DNA of 51,982 nucleotides from Streptomyces sp. Ncost-T10-10d (GTDB lineage: Bacteria > Actinomycetota > Actinomycetes > Streptomycetales > Streptomycetaceae), in the NCBI RefSeq assembly GCF_900091955.1, contig NZ_FMDF01000153.1, positions 1-51,982 of the forward strand, given 5' to 3'. The notes beneath the pieces are model-generated. The model was given only the letters and a program-made list of their open reading frames with translations, had not been told where the DNA came from and ran no database searches. Below, piece after piece: positions 25,356 through 33,891 of the stretch (the stretch's first letter is position 1; each line of letters starts with the position of its first letter). A program made the position numbers and the translations under genes.

Positions 25356-25505
25356 CGGTACTCCCCCGTGTGGTGCATACGGGGCATGCTCTGCGCTCCA
25401 GCGGCATGGATGCAACTGTATTTCCAACGCACAGGGGCACCCTTGTGCGATCTCCCCACAGGGGTTTGGCTGGTACGGACGAACCGAGCAGAAGGAGGCC
25501 CCGGC

Positions 25506-26825
25506 ATGTCATCCGACACACCCGGAGACCACGGTCCGCCCGGCCAGGCCCCGCCCCTCGTCGAGGACGAGGCGGAGGATTTACTGCGCTGCATCTGCTT
25601 CAAGACCGGACCGCCCCGAACGGTCGGCGTTGAACTCGAATGGCTCATTCACCACCGGGATCAGCCCCGCGTCCCTGTTCCCCACCACCGTCTCGACGCG
25701 GCCGCCGACATCCTCCGGGCCCTGCCCCTGAGTGCGGCGCTCACCTTCGAACCCGGCGGCCAGCTGGAACTCAGCTCGCGCCCCGCCGGCTCCCTGATGG
25801 CGTGCATCGACGCCACCGCCGCCGATCTCACCGCGGTACGTGACGCCCTGGACCGGGTGGATCTCGCACCTGTGGGTCTCGGCGTCGATCCGTGGCATCC
25901 ACCCCGCCGTCTGCTGCACGAGCCCCGCTACGACGCCATGGAGATCTCGTTCGACCGGTCGGGACCGGCCGGCCGCGCCATGATGTGCACCACCGCGTCC
26001 GTCCAGGTATGTCTGGACGCAGGAGAGGAGGAACCGGGTCCGCTCGGCTACGGGCGGCGTTGGCAGCTGTCCCATCTGCTGGGCGCGGTGCTGGTGGCGG
26101 CGTTCGCCAACTCGCCGTTCCAGTACGGCCGCCCGACGCGATGGCGGTCCACCAGGCAGTCGCTCTGGGCCGACCTCGATCCATGGCGGTCCCTGGCACC
26201 GCCCGGCTGTCTGCCGCCCCGCGACGCCTGGGCCACGCATGTCCTGGACACCCCGGTGATGTGCATCCGGGACGACGAGGGGCCATGGGCGGTGCCGGAC
26301 GGTCTGACCTTCCGCGACTGGATCCGCACCGGCACACCGAGACCACCGGTGCGCGCCGACCTCGACTACCACATCAGCACCCTCTTTCCACCCGTACGGC
26401 CGCGCGGACACCTTGAGCTGCGCATGATCGACGCGCAGCACGGCGCGGACGGGTGGCTGGTGCCGCTCGCCGTCAGCACTGCCCTGTTCGACGACCCGGA
26501 GGCCGCCGAGACCGTGTACCGCACCGTCAAACCACTGGCCGAGACGGCCGGGCCACGGCCCGCGCCGCGCAATCCGCTCTGGGTGGGCGCCGCCCGCGAC
26601 GGCCTGACCGATCCCGAACTGCGGTCGGCTGCCGTCACCTGCTTCGAACTCGCGCTGGAGGCGCTGCCCCGGATGGGAGTGACCACGGCCGTGCAGGAGG
26701 TGGTGGCGGACTTCTACGACCGCTTCGTCGCCCGGGGCCGATGTCCGGCCGACGATCTTCCCGAACTGCTCGCGCCGGGTTCAGCGGGTGATTCGGGCCA
26801 TCACTTCGAGGGGCCCCGCTCATGA
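25506..26825 (+). CDS. egtA: Ergothioneine biosynthesis glutamate-cysteine ligase EgtA
   Basis: 439 residues. ATG 25506 has AAGGAGG 8 nt upstream. The enzyme makes gamma-glutamylcysteine, the sulfur donor for EgtB. The GCS2-type core is seen in TVGVELEWLIH (about 38-48), TFEPGGQLELSS, RAMMCTTASVQVCLD and HLELRMIDAQ. It is the first gene of egtABCD, and its TGA overlaps the egtB ATG by four bases. Codon 26 is TTA (25581-25583), so full translation may depend on the bldA leucyl-tRNA. The family is actinobacterial. Confidence 0.95.
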   Translation: MSSDTPGDHGPPGQAPPLVEDEAEDLLRCICFKTGPPRTVGVELEWLIHHRDQPRVPVPHHRLDAAADILRALPLSAALTFEPGGQLELSSRPAGSLMACIDATAADLTAVRDALDRVDLAPVGLGVDPWHPPRRLLHEPRYDAMEISFDRSGPAGRAMMCTTASVQVCLDAGEEEPGPLGYGRRWQLSHLLGAVLVAAFANSPFQYGRPTRWRSTRQSLWADLDPWRSLAPPGCLPPRDAWATHVLDTPVMCIRDDEGPWAVPDGLTFRDWIRTGTPRPPVRADLDYHISTLFPPVRPRGHLELRMIDAQHGADGWLVPLAVSTALFDDPEAAETVYRTVKPLAETAGPRPAPRNPLWVGAARDGLTDPELRSAAVTCFELALEALPRMGVTTAVQEVVADFYDRFVARGRCPADDLPELLAPGSAGDSGHHFEGPRS

Positions 26826-28186
26826 CAGACTCCCCCACGCCCGCCGCGTCCGGTCCGCACCGTCCGGTCGGTCCGGACGAGGCGGACACCGAGTCGCTCC
26901 GGCAGCGCGCCCTCGCGGCGCTGCTCACCGCCCGCGAACGCACCACACTTCTCACCGACAGCGTGGACGACCATGAACTGACCGCACAGCACTCGCCGTT
27001 GATGTCCCCCCTGGTCTGGGACCTCGCGCACATCGGCAATCAGGAGGAGCTGTGGCTGCTGCGCGGGGTGGCGGGGCGGGAGGCGATGCGCCCGGAGATC
27101 GACGGACTCTACGACGCCTTCGAGCATCCCCGGGCGACCCGCCCTTCGCTGCCGCTGCTGGCGCCCGCCGAAGCCCGTGTGTACGCCGCGGAGGTACGTG
27201 GTCGCGCGCTGGACGTGCTCGACGGCACGACACTGCACGGTGACCGCCCGCTGGTGCGGGCGGGGTTCGCCTTCGGCATGATTGCCCAGCACGAACAGCA
27301 GCACGACGAAACGATGCTGATCACCCATCAACTCAGATCGGGACCTGCCGTTCTGACCGCGCCGGTTCCTCCGCCCGCACCCACCGACGCGGCGGGTCTC
27401 CCTGCCGAAGTACTGGTCCCGGGCGGCCCGTTCACCATGGGTACGTCCACCGAGCCGTGGGCGCTGGACAACGAACGCCCCGCCCATGTGCGCGACGTTC
27501 CGGACTTCTTCATCGACACGACCCCGGTCACCTGCGGCGCGTACCAGGGGTTCGTCGAGGACGGCGGCTACACCGAGCGGCGCTGGTGGGCACCCGAGGG
27601 CTGGGCCATGGTCCGCGAGCACGAACTGACTGCTCCACTGTTCTGGCACCGGGATGCCGGCCAGTGGCTGCGCCGCCGCTTCGGAGTGACCGAGACCGTC
27701 CCCGAGACCGAGCCGGTGCTCCATGTCAGCTGGTACGAGGCGGACGCGTACGCCCGCTGGGCCGGGCGCCGACTGCCCTCGGAAGCGGAGTGGGAGAAGG
27801 CGGCACGCCACGACCCGGCGTCGAGCCGTTCGCTGCGCTATCCGTGGGGCGACGAGGACCCGACCCCCGAGCGGGCCAATCTGGGTCAGCGCCATCTGCG
27901 GCCGGCACCTGCGGGGGCGTACGCCGCGGGCAAGTCGCCCCTCGGCGTAAGGCAGTTGATCGGTGACGTATGGGAGTGGACGTCGAGCGACTTCCTCCCC
28001 TATCCCGGCTTCGCGGCGTTCCCGTACCGCGAGTACTCCGAGGTCTTCTTCGGAGCGGCACACAAGGTGCTGCGCGGCGGCTCCTTCGCCGTGGACCCGG
28101 TCGCATGCCGGGGGACGTTCCGCAACTGGGACCTGCCGGTGCGGCGCCAGATCTTCTCCGGATTCCGTACCGCGAGGGGTCTCTGA
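26822..28186 (+). CDS. egtB: EgtB, hercynylcysteine sulfoxide synthase
   Basis: 454 residues. This non-haem iron enzyme joins gamma-glutamylcysteine to hercynine with O2. The N-terminal DinB-like domain provides WDLAHIGNQEELW and the iron-binding HX3HXE as H157-EQQ-H161-D-E163. The C-terminal formylglycine-generating-enzyme-like domain holds LVPGGPFTMGTS, VSWYEADAYARWAGRRLPSEAEWEKAARH in outline, GDVWEWTSSDF and VLRGGSF. It is coupled to egtA by ATGA and to egtC by a one-base overlap (TGATG), so translation is linked. Confidence 0.96.
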   Translation: MTDSPTPAASGPHRPVGPDEADTESLRQRALAALLTARERTTLLTDSVDDHELTAQHSPLMSPLVWDLAHIGNQEELWLLRGVAGREAMRPEIDGLYDAFEHPRATRPSLPLLAPAEARVYAAEVRGRALDVLDGTTLHGDRPLVRAGFAFGMIAQHEQQHDETMLITHQLRSGPAVLTAPVPPPAPTDAAGLPAEVLVPGGPFTMGTSTEPWALDNERPAHVRDVPDFFIDTTPVTCGAYQGFVEDGGYTERRWWAPEGWAMVREHELTAPLFWHRDAGQWLRRRFGVTETVPETEPVLHVSWYEADAYARWAGRRLPSEAEWEKAARHDPASSRSLRYPWGDEDPTPERANLGQRHLRPAPAGAYAAGKSPLGVRQLIGDVWEWTSSDFLPYPGFAAFPYREYSEVFFGAAHKVLRGGSFAVDPVACRGTFRNWDLPVRRQIFSGFRTARGL

Positions 28187-28941
28187 TGTGTCGTCATATC
28201 GCATATCTGGGACCGCCGGTAGCCCTCGGTGAGGTGCTGACGCGACCGCCCCACAGCCTTGTGCACCAGTCCTGGGCGCCGAGACACCAACGGCATGGGA
28301 CCGTCAACGCCGACGGTTTCGGCGTCGGCTGGTACGCGGACGGCGATCCGGTGCCCGGACGCTACCGGCGCCGGGGCCCGGTCTGGGGCGACCAGACGTT
28401 CGCCGATCTGGCCAGAGTGGTCCGCAGTCCGGCGCTGCTCGCCGCGGTACGTGACGCCACCGAGGCGGGCGCCGACGGCGAGGCGGCGGCCGCACCGTAC
28501 GCCGCCGGACGGCTGCTGTTCAGCCACAACGGCGCAGTGAAGGGCTGGCCCGAGTCCCTGACGCCGCTCGCCGCCGCGCTGCCCCCGGCCGAGCTGCTGA
28601 CCCTCACCGCCCGCTGCGACTCGGCCCTGGTCTGGGCCCTCGTACGACACCGCCTCGCCGACGGCGACGAACTGCCGCAGGCCGTCGCCGACACCGTGCT
28701 CGACGTGGCGGCCGCCGCACCGGAATCGCGGCTGAATCTACTGCTCACGGACGGCACCACGATCGTGGCGACGGCCTGGGGAGACACCCTGTGGTACCTC
28801 GCCGAGCCCGGCCTGCGCACGGTCGTGGCCTCGGAACCGTACGACGACGATCCGCACTGGCGCACGGTTCCCGACCGGACATTACTGACGGCGACCCGCG
28901 CCGAAGTCCTGCTGACCCCGCTCAAGGAGCCCACTGAGTGA
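28186..28941 (+). CDS. egtC: EgtC, class II amidohydrolase of ergothioneine synthesis
   Basis: 251 residues. After Met comes Cys2 (MCRHIAYLG), the N-terminal nucleophile of class II glutamine amidotransferase-like enzymes. HGTVNADGFGVGWY, LLFSHNGAVKGW and CDSALVWALV are the other expected motifs. EgtC removes the gamma-glutamyl group from the EgtB product. It overlaps the egtB stop codon, and its own stop overlaps the egtD GTG. Codon 233 is TTA (28882-28884), the second TTA codon in this operon. Confidence 0.95.
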   Translation: MCRHIAYLGPPVALGEVLTRPPHSLVHQSWAPRHQRHGTVNADGFGVGWYADGDPVPGRYRRRGPVWGDQTFADLARVVRSPALLAAVRDATEAGADGEAAAAPYAAGRLLFSHNGAVKGWPESLTPLAAALPPAELLTLTARCDSALVWALVRHRLADGDELPQAVADTVLDVAAAAPESRLNLLLTDGTTIVATAWGDTLWYLAEPGLRTVVASEPYDDDPHWRTVPDRTLLTATRAEVLLTPLKEPTE

Positions 28942-29900
28942 GTCCCTTCCTGCTGACCCGCACCCTGCCGGCGGACGCGACGGACGCGGCGCTGCGCGCC
29001 GATGTGCTGCACGGCCTGACCCGGCACCCGAAGACACTGCCGCCCAAGTGGTTCTACGACACGCACGGCAGTGAACTGTTCGAGGAGATCACCCGCCTTC
29101 CCGAGTACTACCCGACCCGCGCCGAGCGCGAGATCCTGATCGACCGCGCCGAGGAGATCGCCGCGGCGTCCGGGGCGCAGACCCTGATCGAGCTGGGATC
29201 GGGGTCGTCGGAGAAGACCCGGCACCTGCTGGACGCGCTGCCCGCGCTGCACAGCTATGTGCCGGTCGATGTGAGCGAGAGCGCGCTGCGCGGCGCCGCC
29301 GAGGCCCTGCTCGCGCAGCGGCCCGACCTCTCCGTGCACGCCCTGATCGCCGACTTCACGGGCGGTCTCGCACTGCCCGGCACCCCGGGGCCGCGGCTGA
29401 TCGCGTTCCTGGGCGGCACGATCGGCAATCTGCTGCCCGACGAGCGGTCGGTGTTCCTGAAGTCGGTCCGGTCGCTGCTCTCCCCCGGCGACGCGCTGCT
29501 GCTCGGCACGGATCTGGTCAAGGACGAGAAGGTACTGATCGCTGCTTACGACGATGCGGCCGGGGTGACGGCGGAGTTCAACAAGAACGTGCTCAGGGTC
29601 GTGGACCGGGAGCTGGGCGCGGACTTCGACCCGGCCGACTTCGATCATGTGGCGCTCTGGGACCCGGAGCGGGAGTGGATCGAGATGCGGCTGCGGGCCC
29701 GCGAGGCACTCACGGTGAAGGTCCCGGACCTGGATCTGATGGTGAGCTTCGAGGCCGGCGAGGAGTTGCGTACCGAGGTGTCGGCCAAATTCCGCAAGGA
29801 GGGCATCCGGGCCGAACTCGCCGCGGCCGGTCTGAGCATGGATCAGTGGTGGACGGACTCCGGGGACCGGTTCGCGCTGTCGTTGGCGACGGCGGTCTGA
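28938..29900 (+). CDS. egtD: EgtD, histidine Nalpha-trimethyltransferase
   Basis: 320 residues, full length. The start is GTG 28938, overlapping the egtC stop (GTGA). It converts histidine to hercynine using three SAM. It has LPPKWFYDTHGSELFEEITRLPEYYPTRAE in outline (substrate domain), a SAM loop IELGSGSSEKT, VPVDVSESAL, FLGGTIGN and LLGTDLVKD. The 3' end overlaps olsA on the opposite strand by 58 bp, so the two transcripts are antisense there. The expected PLP-dependent egtE is not next in line. Confidence 0.96.
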   Translation: MSPFLLTRTLPADATDAALRADVLHGLTRHPKTLPPKWFYDTHGSELFEEITRLPEYYPTRAEREILIDRAEEIAAASGAQTLIELGSGSSEKTRHLLDALPALHSYVPVDVSESALRGAAEALLAQRPDLSVHALIADFTGGLALPGTPGPRLIAFLGGTIGNLLPDERSVFLKSVRSLLSPGDALLLGTDLVKDEKVLIAAYDDAAGVTAEFNKNVLRVVDRELGADFDPADFDHVALWDPEREWIEMRLRAREALTVKVPDLDLMVSFEAGEELRTEVSAKFRKEGIRAELAAAGLSMDQWWTDSGDRFALSLATAV

Positions 29901-30679
29901 GCAAGACGGGCCAGAGTGCGGCGGTCCGGGCAGTCGCCCGCCGGAATCTGCGGCAGGACGCGGATCTCCGCGGTCAGCCCGGCCGCCGTCACCACCCGCC
30001 ACAGGGACGCGATGAGCCGATCGTCGCCGACGAACGCGGCCGCACCGGCCGGGGCCGTGTGCTCCGCCGGAGCGGTGCGGTAGGTGATGCGCACCGGATG
30101 AATGGTGGCGTTCGCGTCGATCGCGGCCTGGAACACGGCGGGCCCGAACCGCCCGCCGCCGCGCCCGCACCAGGTGGTGCCTTCCGGGAAGGCGACCACC
30201 CGTGATCCGCGGCGCAGTGCCGCCGCGATGTCGCGCACGGTCGTGGGCAGTGCGCGAAACCGTTCGCGTTCGACGAAGAGTGTGCCGCCGACGGCGGCGA
30301 GCCGGCCGAGCAGCGGCCAGTTCCTTATCTCGCTCTTGGCCAGCATCCGGCCGGGGAACACGGCCGCGACGAGCGGGATGTCCAGCCATGAGATGTGGTT
30401 CGCGACGACGAGCGTGCCCGGTGCGCCTGCCCCGGGTGGCCCGATGACCCGCACACGTACCCCGAAGGCCCGCACGACCCCGTACGCCCAGAGCCGGATC
30501 AGCCGCTCCCGCCGTACTGCGCCGAGCAGCAGCCCGAACGGGGCGCCCAGCACCCCGGCCAGGATGCACGCGCACCCGGCGAGCAGCAGGACCACGGCCA
30601 CCGCGCGGCCCCGCGTGCGTCCGTCGTGACGTGCGCAGGTGGGCGGGGTGCAGGGTGAAGTGGGCAGCCAGGGGTTCAC
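29843..30679 (-). CDS. olsA: 1-acyl-sn-glycerol-3-phosphate-type acyltransferase, probable OlsA
   Basis: 278 residues from GTG 30679, which overlaps the olsB stop codon (GTGA). There is one clear membrane segment near the N terminus (about 24-50). PlsC-family blocks are present: NHISWLDIPLV (NHx4D), GGTLFVERE and VVAFPEGTTW. Because it is translationally coupled to an OlsB-type N-acyltransferase, the best reading is the O-acyltransferase that converts lyso-ornithine lipid to ornithine lipid at the membrane. A general phosphatidate acyltransferase remains possible. It converges on egtD. Confidence 0.85.
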   Translation of the reverse strand: MNPWLPTSPCTPPTCARHDGRTRGRAVAVVLLLAGCACILAGVLGAPFGLLLGAVRRERLIRLWAYGVVRAFGVRVRVIGPPGAGAPGTLVVANHISWLDIPLVAAVFPGRMLAKSEIRNWPLLGRLAAVGGTLFVERERFRALPTTVRDIAAALRRGSRVVAFPEGTTWCGRGGGRFGPAVFQAAIDANATIHPVRITYRTAPAEHTAPAGAAAFVGDDRLIASLWRVVTAAGLTAEIRVLPQIPAGDCPDRRTLARLAQTAVANDSANRSPESVHH

Positions 30680-31491
30680 CGCAGTGGGGCGAGTGCGAGG
30701 AAGTGCCGCAGATAGCGCGGGTCGGTGCGGCGCAGCGACAGCAGTACGTACAGGTCGGCGACGTTGAAGTCGGGGTCGTACGCGGGCGCCCCGCAGACCC
30801 GGGCGCCCAGTCGCAGATAACCGCGGAGAAGGGGAGGGAGTGTGGAGAGTCCGGTGGGCACGTCTCCGCTGCCTGCGGATCCGGCGGCGGGCTGCCACAG
30901 GCGGTGGGGGGTGACCCAGTGGTCCTCGGGTGCCAGGTGTTTCGTCCGTACGGTTTCCCAGGCCCCGGCCGCAGCGACGCCACCGTCGGCGAGAGGTATC
31001 GAGCAGCAGCCGGCCAGCCAGTTGTACCCGGTGCGTTCCATGTAGCGGGCGAGTCCGGCCCAGATCAGCGCGATGACGGCGCCGTCCCGGTGGGCCGGGT
31101 GGACGCAGGACCGGCCGACCTCGACCAGGTCGTCGCGGATCGGTTCGAGCCGACCGAGGTCGAACTCGCTCTCTGCGTAGAGGCGCCCGGCGATCCGTGC
31201 CCGGTCGGGCGGCAGCAGGCGGTAGGTGGCGACCACGTCGCCGGTGGTCTCCTCCCGTACCAGCAGATGGTCGCAGTAGGCATCGAACGCGTCGCTGTCC
31301 AGACCGGGTTCGGCTCCCTCCAGCCTGGCGCCGAGCTCACCGGCGAAAACCTGATGACGCAGGCGCTGGGCGGCGCGTACGTCCTCCTGGTCGACGGCGA
31401 GGGACACCCGGTAGCGCGACGAGGCGGGAGGGGCGGGCCGCTCGGGCGCAGCGGGGGCGGTGGGGGGAGAGGTGACGGGCAGCGCGTTCAT
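30676..31491 (-). CDS. olsB: OlsB-type ornithine N-acyltransferase (GNAT-like)
   Basis: 271 residues. ATG 31491 has GGAG 7 nt upstream. After a Pro/Ala-rich start, the autoinducer-synthase/GNAT-like fold is seen: AQRLRHQVFAGELGA, LDSDAFDAYCDHLLVRE, VATYRLLPPDRA, FDLGRLEPIRDDLVEVGRSCVHP in outline, LWAGLARYM-like and LLRGYLRLGARVCGAPAYDPDFNVADL in outline. This block order is that of OlsB/hemolysin-like acyltransferases, which attach a 3-hydroxy fatty acid to ornithine. With olsA it gives phosphate-free membrane lipid, usually made under phosphate limitation. Confidence 0.85.
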   Translation of the reverse strand: MNALPVTSPPTAPAAPERPAPPASSRYRVSLAVDQEDVRAAQRLRHQVFAGELGARLEGAEPGLDSDAFDAYCDHLLVREETTGDVVATYRLLPPDRARIAGRLYAESEFDLGRLEPIRDDLVEVGRSCVHPAHRDGAVIALIWAGLARYMERTGYNWLAGCCSIPLADGGVAAAGAWETVRTKHLAPEDHWVTPHRLWQPAAGSAGSGDVPTGLSTLPPLLRGYLRLGARVCGAPAYDPDFNVADLYVLLSLRRTDPRYLRHFLALAPLR

Positions 31492-31521
31492 GACGGTCTC
31501 CGGGGACGGATCGGCAAGGGC

Positions 31522-31558
31522 GGCCGCCGGACCTTCGCACTGCTGTGAAGGCCCGGCC
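31522..31558 (-). terminator. Imperfect hairpin between olsB start and solute-binding protein stop
   Basis: Bulged stem ggcc..cgg.ccttcgca/tgtgaagg.ccggcc about 105 bp past the stop of the minus-strand solute-binding protein gene. It is a plausible terminator for that gene; weak evidence. Confidence 0.35.
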
Positions 31559-31664
31559 CCTTACTTCTTCCGTGACCGGCTGGATTCGACATGACCGCAT
31601 GGGAGAGCCGGGATGTGCGAAGGCTGAATCCCGGGTGTGCCCGAACGGATCGGTGCTGAGTGTG

Positions 31665-32921
31665 TCAGCGGACCGCGAGCTGGTCGGTGATCTTCTCCGA
31701 GGCGGCCTTCGCCTCTTCCTGCGGGTCGCCGCCCTGGAGAACGGCCGTCATGTACGGCTTGATCGGGTTGACGGCCTCGACATTCGCCCACTGCGGCGAG
31801 TTCGGCGTCGCACGCCCCTTCGTGGCGCCCCTGGCCATCGCCGCGGTGCCCTCCTGTCCCACGATGACACGCGCGAGATCGGGCTTGTTGGGCACGTAGC
31901 TCATGGTTCTGGCGAGTTCCTCCTGCCACTTCCGGCCCGCCAGTGCCTTGATCACATCGATCCCCGCGGTGCGCTGACTCGCCTTCTGCGGAACGATCAG
32001 ATCGGACCCGCCGGTGAAGACGGAACCGGGAGCCGTCGCGGTCTTGCCCGGGATCGGGAAGTAGCCCAGCTTTCCCTTGAGTTCGGGGTTCAGCTGCTCG
32101 ATCTGCGCGGCGGCGCCGGGCACCGAAATGATCTGCGCGACATCGCCCTTGGCAAAGACCTTGGCCTGCGGGGGCTTTTCCTCGTCCGCGTCCTTGGGGC
32201 CGTCACCGAGCGCCTGGAGTTCTTTGTAGAAGCTCATGCCTCTGATTGCGCCGGGGCTGTCCAGGGCGCCTTCCCAGTCGCCGCCCCTCTCCTCGGCCAG
32301 TTCGCCGCCCTCGTCCCAGATGAAACCGGCGAGGACATACCAGTTCTGGCCCGCGAGATAGATGCCCTGGTTGCCGTTCCGGTTCAGCTGTGCGCTGTCC
32401 GCGATCCACTCGTCCCGGGTCTTCGGCGGGGTCTTGATACCGGCCTGCTCGAAGAGGTCCTTGTTGTAGATCACCACTCGGTTGGCCGCGTACCAGGGGA
32501 TGCCGTACTGGACGCCGTCGATGCTGCCCGGGTCGGCGAGACCGGGCAGCCAGTCCTCGCTGCCGAGGTCGCGCACGGACTCCAGCGTGAGGTCACGCAG
32601 CCCGCCGCTCTCCGCGTACTGGGGGACCTGGGTGTTTCCGACCTCGATGACGTCCGGGGTGTCCTTGCCCTTGAGCGCATCGGTGACCTTCGGACCGATG
32701 CCGCTCCAGCTCTGGATCTTGAACTCGAGCTCGATGGAGGAGTGTTCGTCCTCGTACGTCTTTGTAAAGCGCTTCAGGAAATCGGCGGAGACGCTGTCCT
32801 TCATCAGCCAGATCGTGACCTTTTTACTGCTGGACGCCTCCGAGCCCGGGACGAAGCCGCATCCGCCCAGCGCGAAGGTGGAAACGAGCGCAACGGCTCC
32901 GACGAGTATGCGGTTCTTCAC
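31665..32921 (-). CDS. DasA-like sugar-binding lipoprotein (orphan ABC solute-binding protein)
   Basis: 418 residues. GTG 32921 is preferred, with AAGGTG 6 nt upstream; GTG 32930 would add three residues. A lipoprotein signal ends FALGGC with Cys21 as the lipid anchor. The mature part is a CUT1-type binding protein: KVTIWLMKDS, DTPDVIEVGNTQVPQYAESGG, YGIPWYAANRVVIYNKDLFEQAGI in outline, FIWDEGGELA, FTGGSDLIVPQ and RATPNSPQWANVEA. These segments closely resemble DasA, the chitobiose-binding protein of S. coelicolor (from memory). No permease genes adjoin, so it must use a shared transporter. Its promoter has a DasR-like palindrome. Confidence 0.85.
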   Translation of the reverse strand: MKNRILVGAVALVSTFALGGCGFVPGSEASSSKKVTIWLMKDSVSADFLKRFTKTYEDEHSSIELEFKIQSWSGIGPKVTDALKGKDTPDVIEVGNTQVPQYAESGGLRDLTLESVRDLGSEDWLPGLADPGSIDGVQYGIPWYAANRVVIYNKDLFEQAGIKTPPKTRDEWIADSAQLNRNGNQGIYLAGQNWYVLAGFIWDEGGELAEERGGDWEGALDSPGAIRGMSFYKELQALGDGPKDADEEKPPQAKVFAKGDVAQIISVPGAAAQIEQLNPELKGKLGYFPIPGKTATAPGSVFTGGSDLIVPQKASQRTAGIDVIKALAGRKWQEELARTMSYVPNKPDLARVIVGQEGTAAMARGATKGRATPNSPQWANVEAVNPIKPYMTAVLQGGDPQEEAKAASEKITDQLAVR

Positions 32922-33007
32922 CAGGTTCACCTTCTGCGAAACGGCACGACGAAATTCAGAACCCGGTGTGGGGGGACTGCGGGCGGCGCTCGCACGGGCG
33001 TGGCTGG

Positions 33008-33036
33008 ATTTTGGTATGGACCATTGCTCCGGTCAA
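33008..33036 (-). promoter_or_regulatory. Promoter of DasA-like gene with DasR-type operator
   Basis: Minus strand: -35 TTGACC (33036-33031), 17-bp spacer, -10-like CAAAAT (33013-33008). The palindrome tggtccatacca (33023-33012) lies in the spacer and the -10, a position suited to repression. It matches the sites before the GH16 and GH18 genes. Confidence 0.7.
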
Positions 33037-33123
33037 GTCCCGTTCATCGCGCATTCCGCACACCGACCTCTCGCGCACCCGGGCCGGGTAGGGCACCGTG
33101 GTAGGGACGAGAGGAGACATAAG

Positions 33124-33339
33124 ATGTCGAATCACACCTATCGGGTCACGGAAATCGTGGGGACCTCTCATGAAGGCGTCGACGACGCCATCCGCAGGGG
33201 CATCGCAAGAGCTTCGGAAACGTTGCACAATCTCGATTGGTTCGAGATCACTCAGGTTCGCGGAGAGATCACGGATGGCCGGATCGAGCACTTTCAGGTG
33301 GGCCTGAAAGTGGGCTTCCGGCTCGACGAGACGAGCTGA
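33124..33339 (+). CDS. Dodecin
   Basis: 71 residues. ATG 33124 has GAGGAG 8 nt upstream. The whole protein matches the dodecin pattern: HTYRVTEIVGTSHEGVDDAIRRGIARA in outline, TLHNLDWFEITQVRGEI with the flavin-stacking tryptophan, and HFQVGLKVGFRL. Dodecins form hollow dodecamers that store flavins (and CoA in some actinobacterial forms). It is a single gene. A hairpin overlaps its stop codon and probably ends both it and the convergent HAD gene. Confidence 0.95.
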   Translation: MSNHTYRVTEIVGTSHEGVDDAIRRGIARASETLHNLDWFEITQVRGEITDGRIEHFQVGLKVGFRLDETS

Positions 33340-33358
33340 TCCGGCGCGACCGGATCAG
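33336..33358. terminator. Bidirectional terminator between dodecin and HAD genes
   Basis: Perfect 9-bp hairpin ctgatccgg/ccggatcag with a 5-nt loop. It includes the dodecin TGA. Confidence 0.75.
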
Positions 33359-33390
33359 GGCCGCGTCCGGCCGGTGCCGCCACGCCGGGA

Positions 33391-33879
33391 TCACGTACGG
33401 CCCTCACGCTCCTGCGCGTCCTCGAGCGCGGGCGACACCCTCATCCAGCGGGCCCGCACCACAGTGAAGCCGGCCTGCTCCGCCGCGACGCAGACGAGTT
33501 CGTCGTCATCGACCAGCATCCGCACCACGTACTCCCGGCCCAGTCGCTTCAGGATCTCCAGCTTGGTGTGCCGGGCCGGCCTGCGGTCGTCGCTGCGGCG
33601 CATGTACAAGCGCCCCTCGGGCAGCCCCTGTACCGCCAGCCAGGCCACGGTGTCCCGGCGGCAGCGCTCGGGCCGCCCGGTGAGGTACCTGACCTCGCAT
33701 TCCTTGGCACTGCTCAGTACCAGCCGTACCCCTTCGGGAAGCGGCGGGTCGTCGACGGCTGCGGAGAAGAAGCCGTTCCAGTCGCGCCGTCGACCCTCCA
33801 GATAGTGCTGCCGATGGCCGGTGTCCGCGAGCGTGCCGTCCAAGTCGAATACGGCCAGGGGCCGGTGGTCGCTTCTCAC
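33391..33879 (-). CDS. HAD-like phosphatase (polynucleotide kinase 3'-phosphatase type)
   Basis: 162 residues from GTG 33879. Motif I is FDLDGTLADTG near the N terminus (nucleophile Asp in DLD). Motif II is in VRYLTGRPERCRRDT, where the TGRP form is typical of phage-T4-Pnkp-like phosphatase domains. Motif III/IV is in VRMLVDDDELV. It should hydrolyse a phosphoester; the substrate is unknown. It starts 13 bp downstream of the Cys-rich membrane-protein gene on the same strand, so the two may be cotranscribed. Confidence 0.85.
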   Translation of the reverse strand: MRSDHRPLAVFDLDGTLADTGHRQHYLEGRRRDWNGFFSAAVDDPPLPEGVRLVLSSAKECEVRYLTGRPERCRRDTVAWLAVQGLPEGRLYMRRSDDRRPARHTKLEILKRLGREYVVRMLVDDDELVCVAAEQAGFTVVRARWMRVSPALEDAQEREGRT

Positions 33880-33891
33880 GCCCCCAGCAAA

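Noticed and set aside
28362..30983. Minus-strand open frame of about 873 codons
   Set aside because: Antisense to egtC and egtD and out of frame with olsA. The composition is that of a shadow frame.
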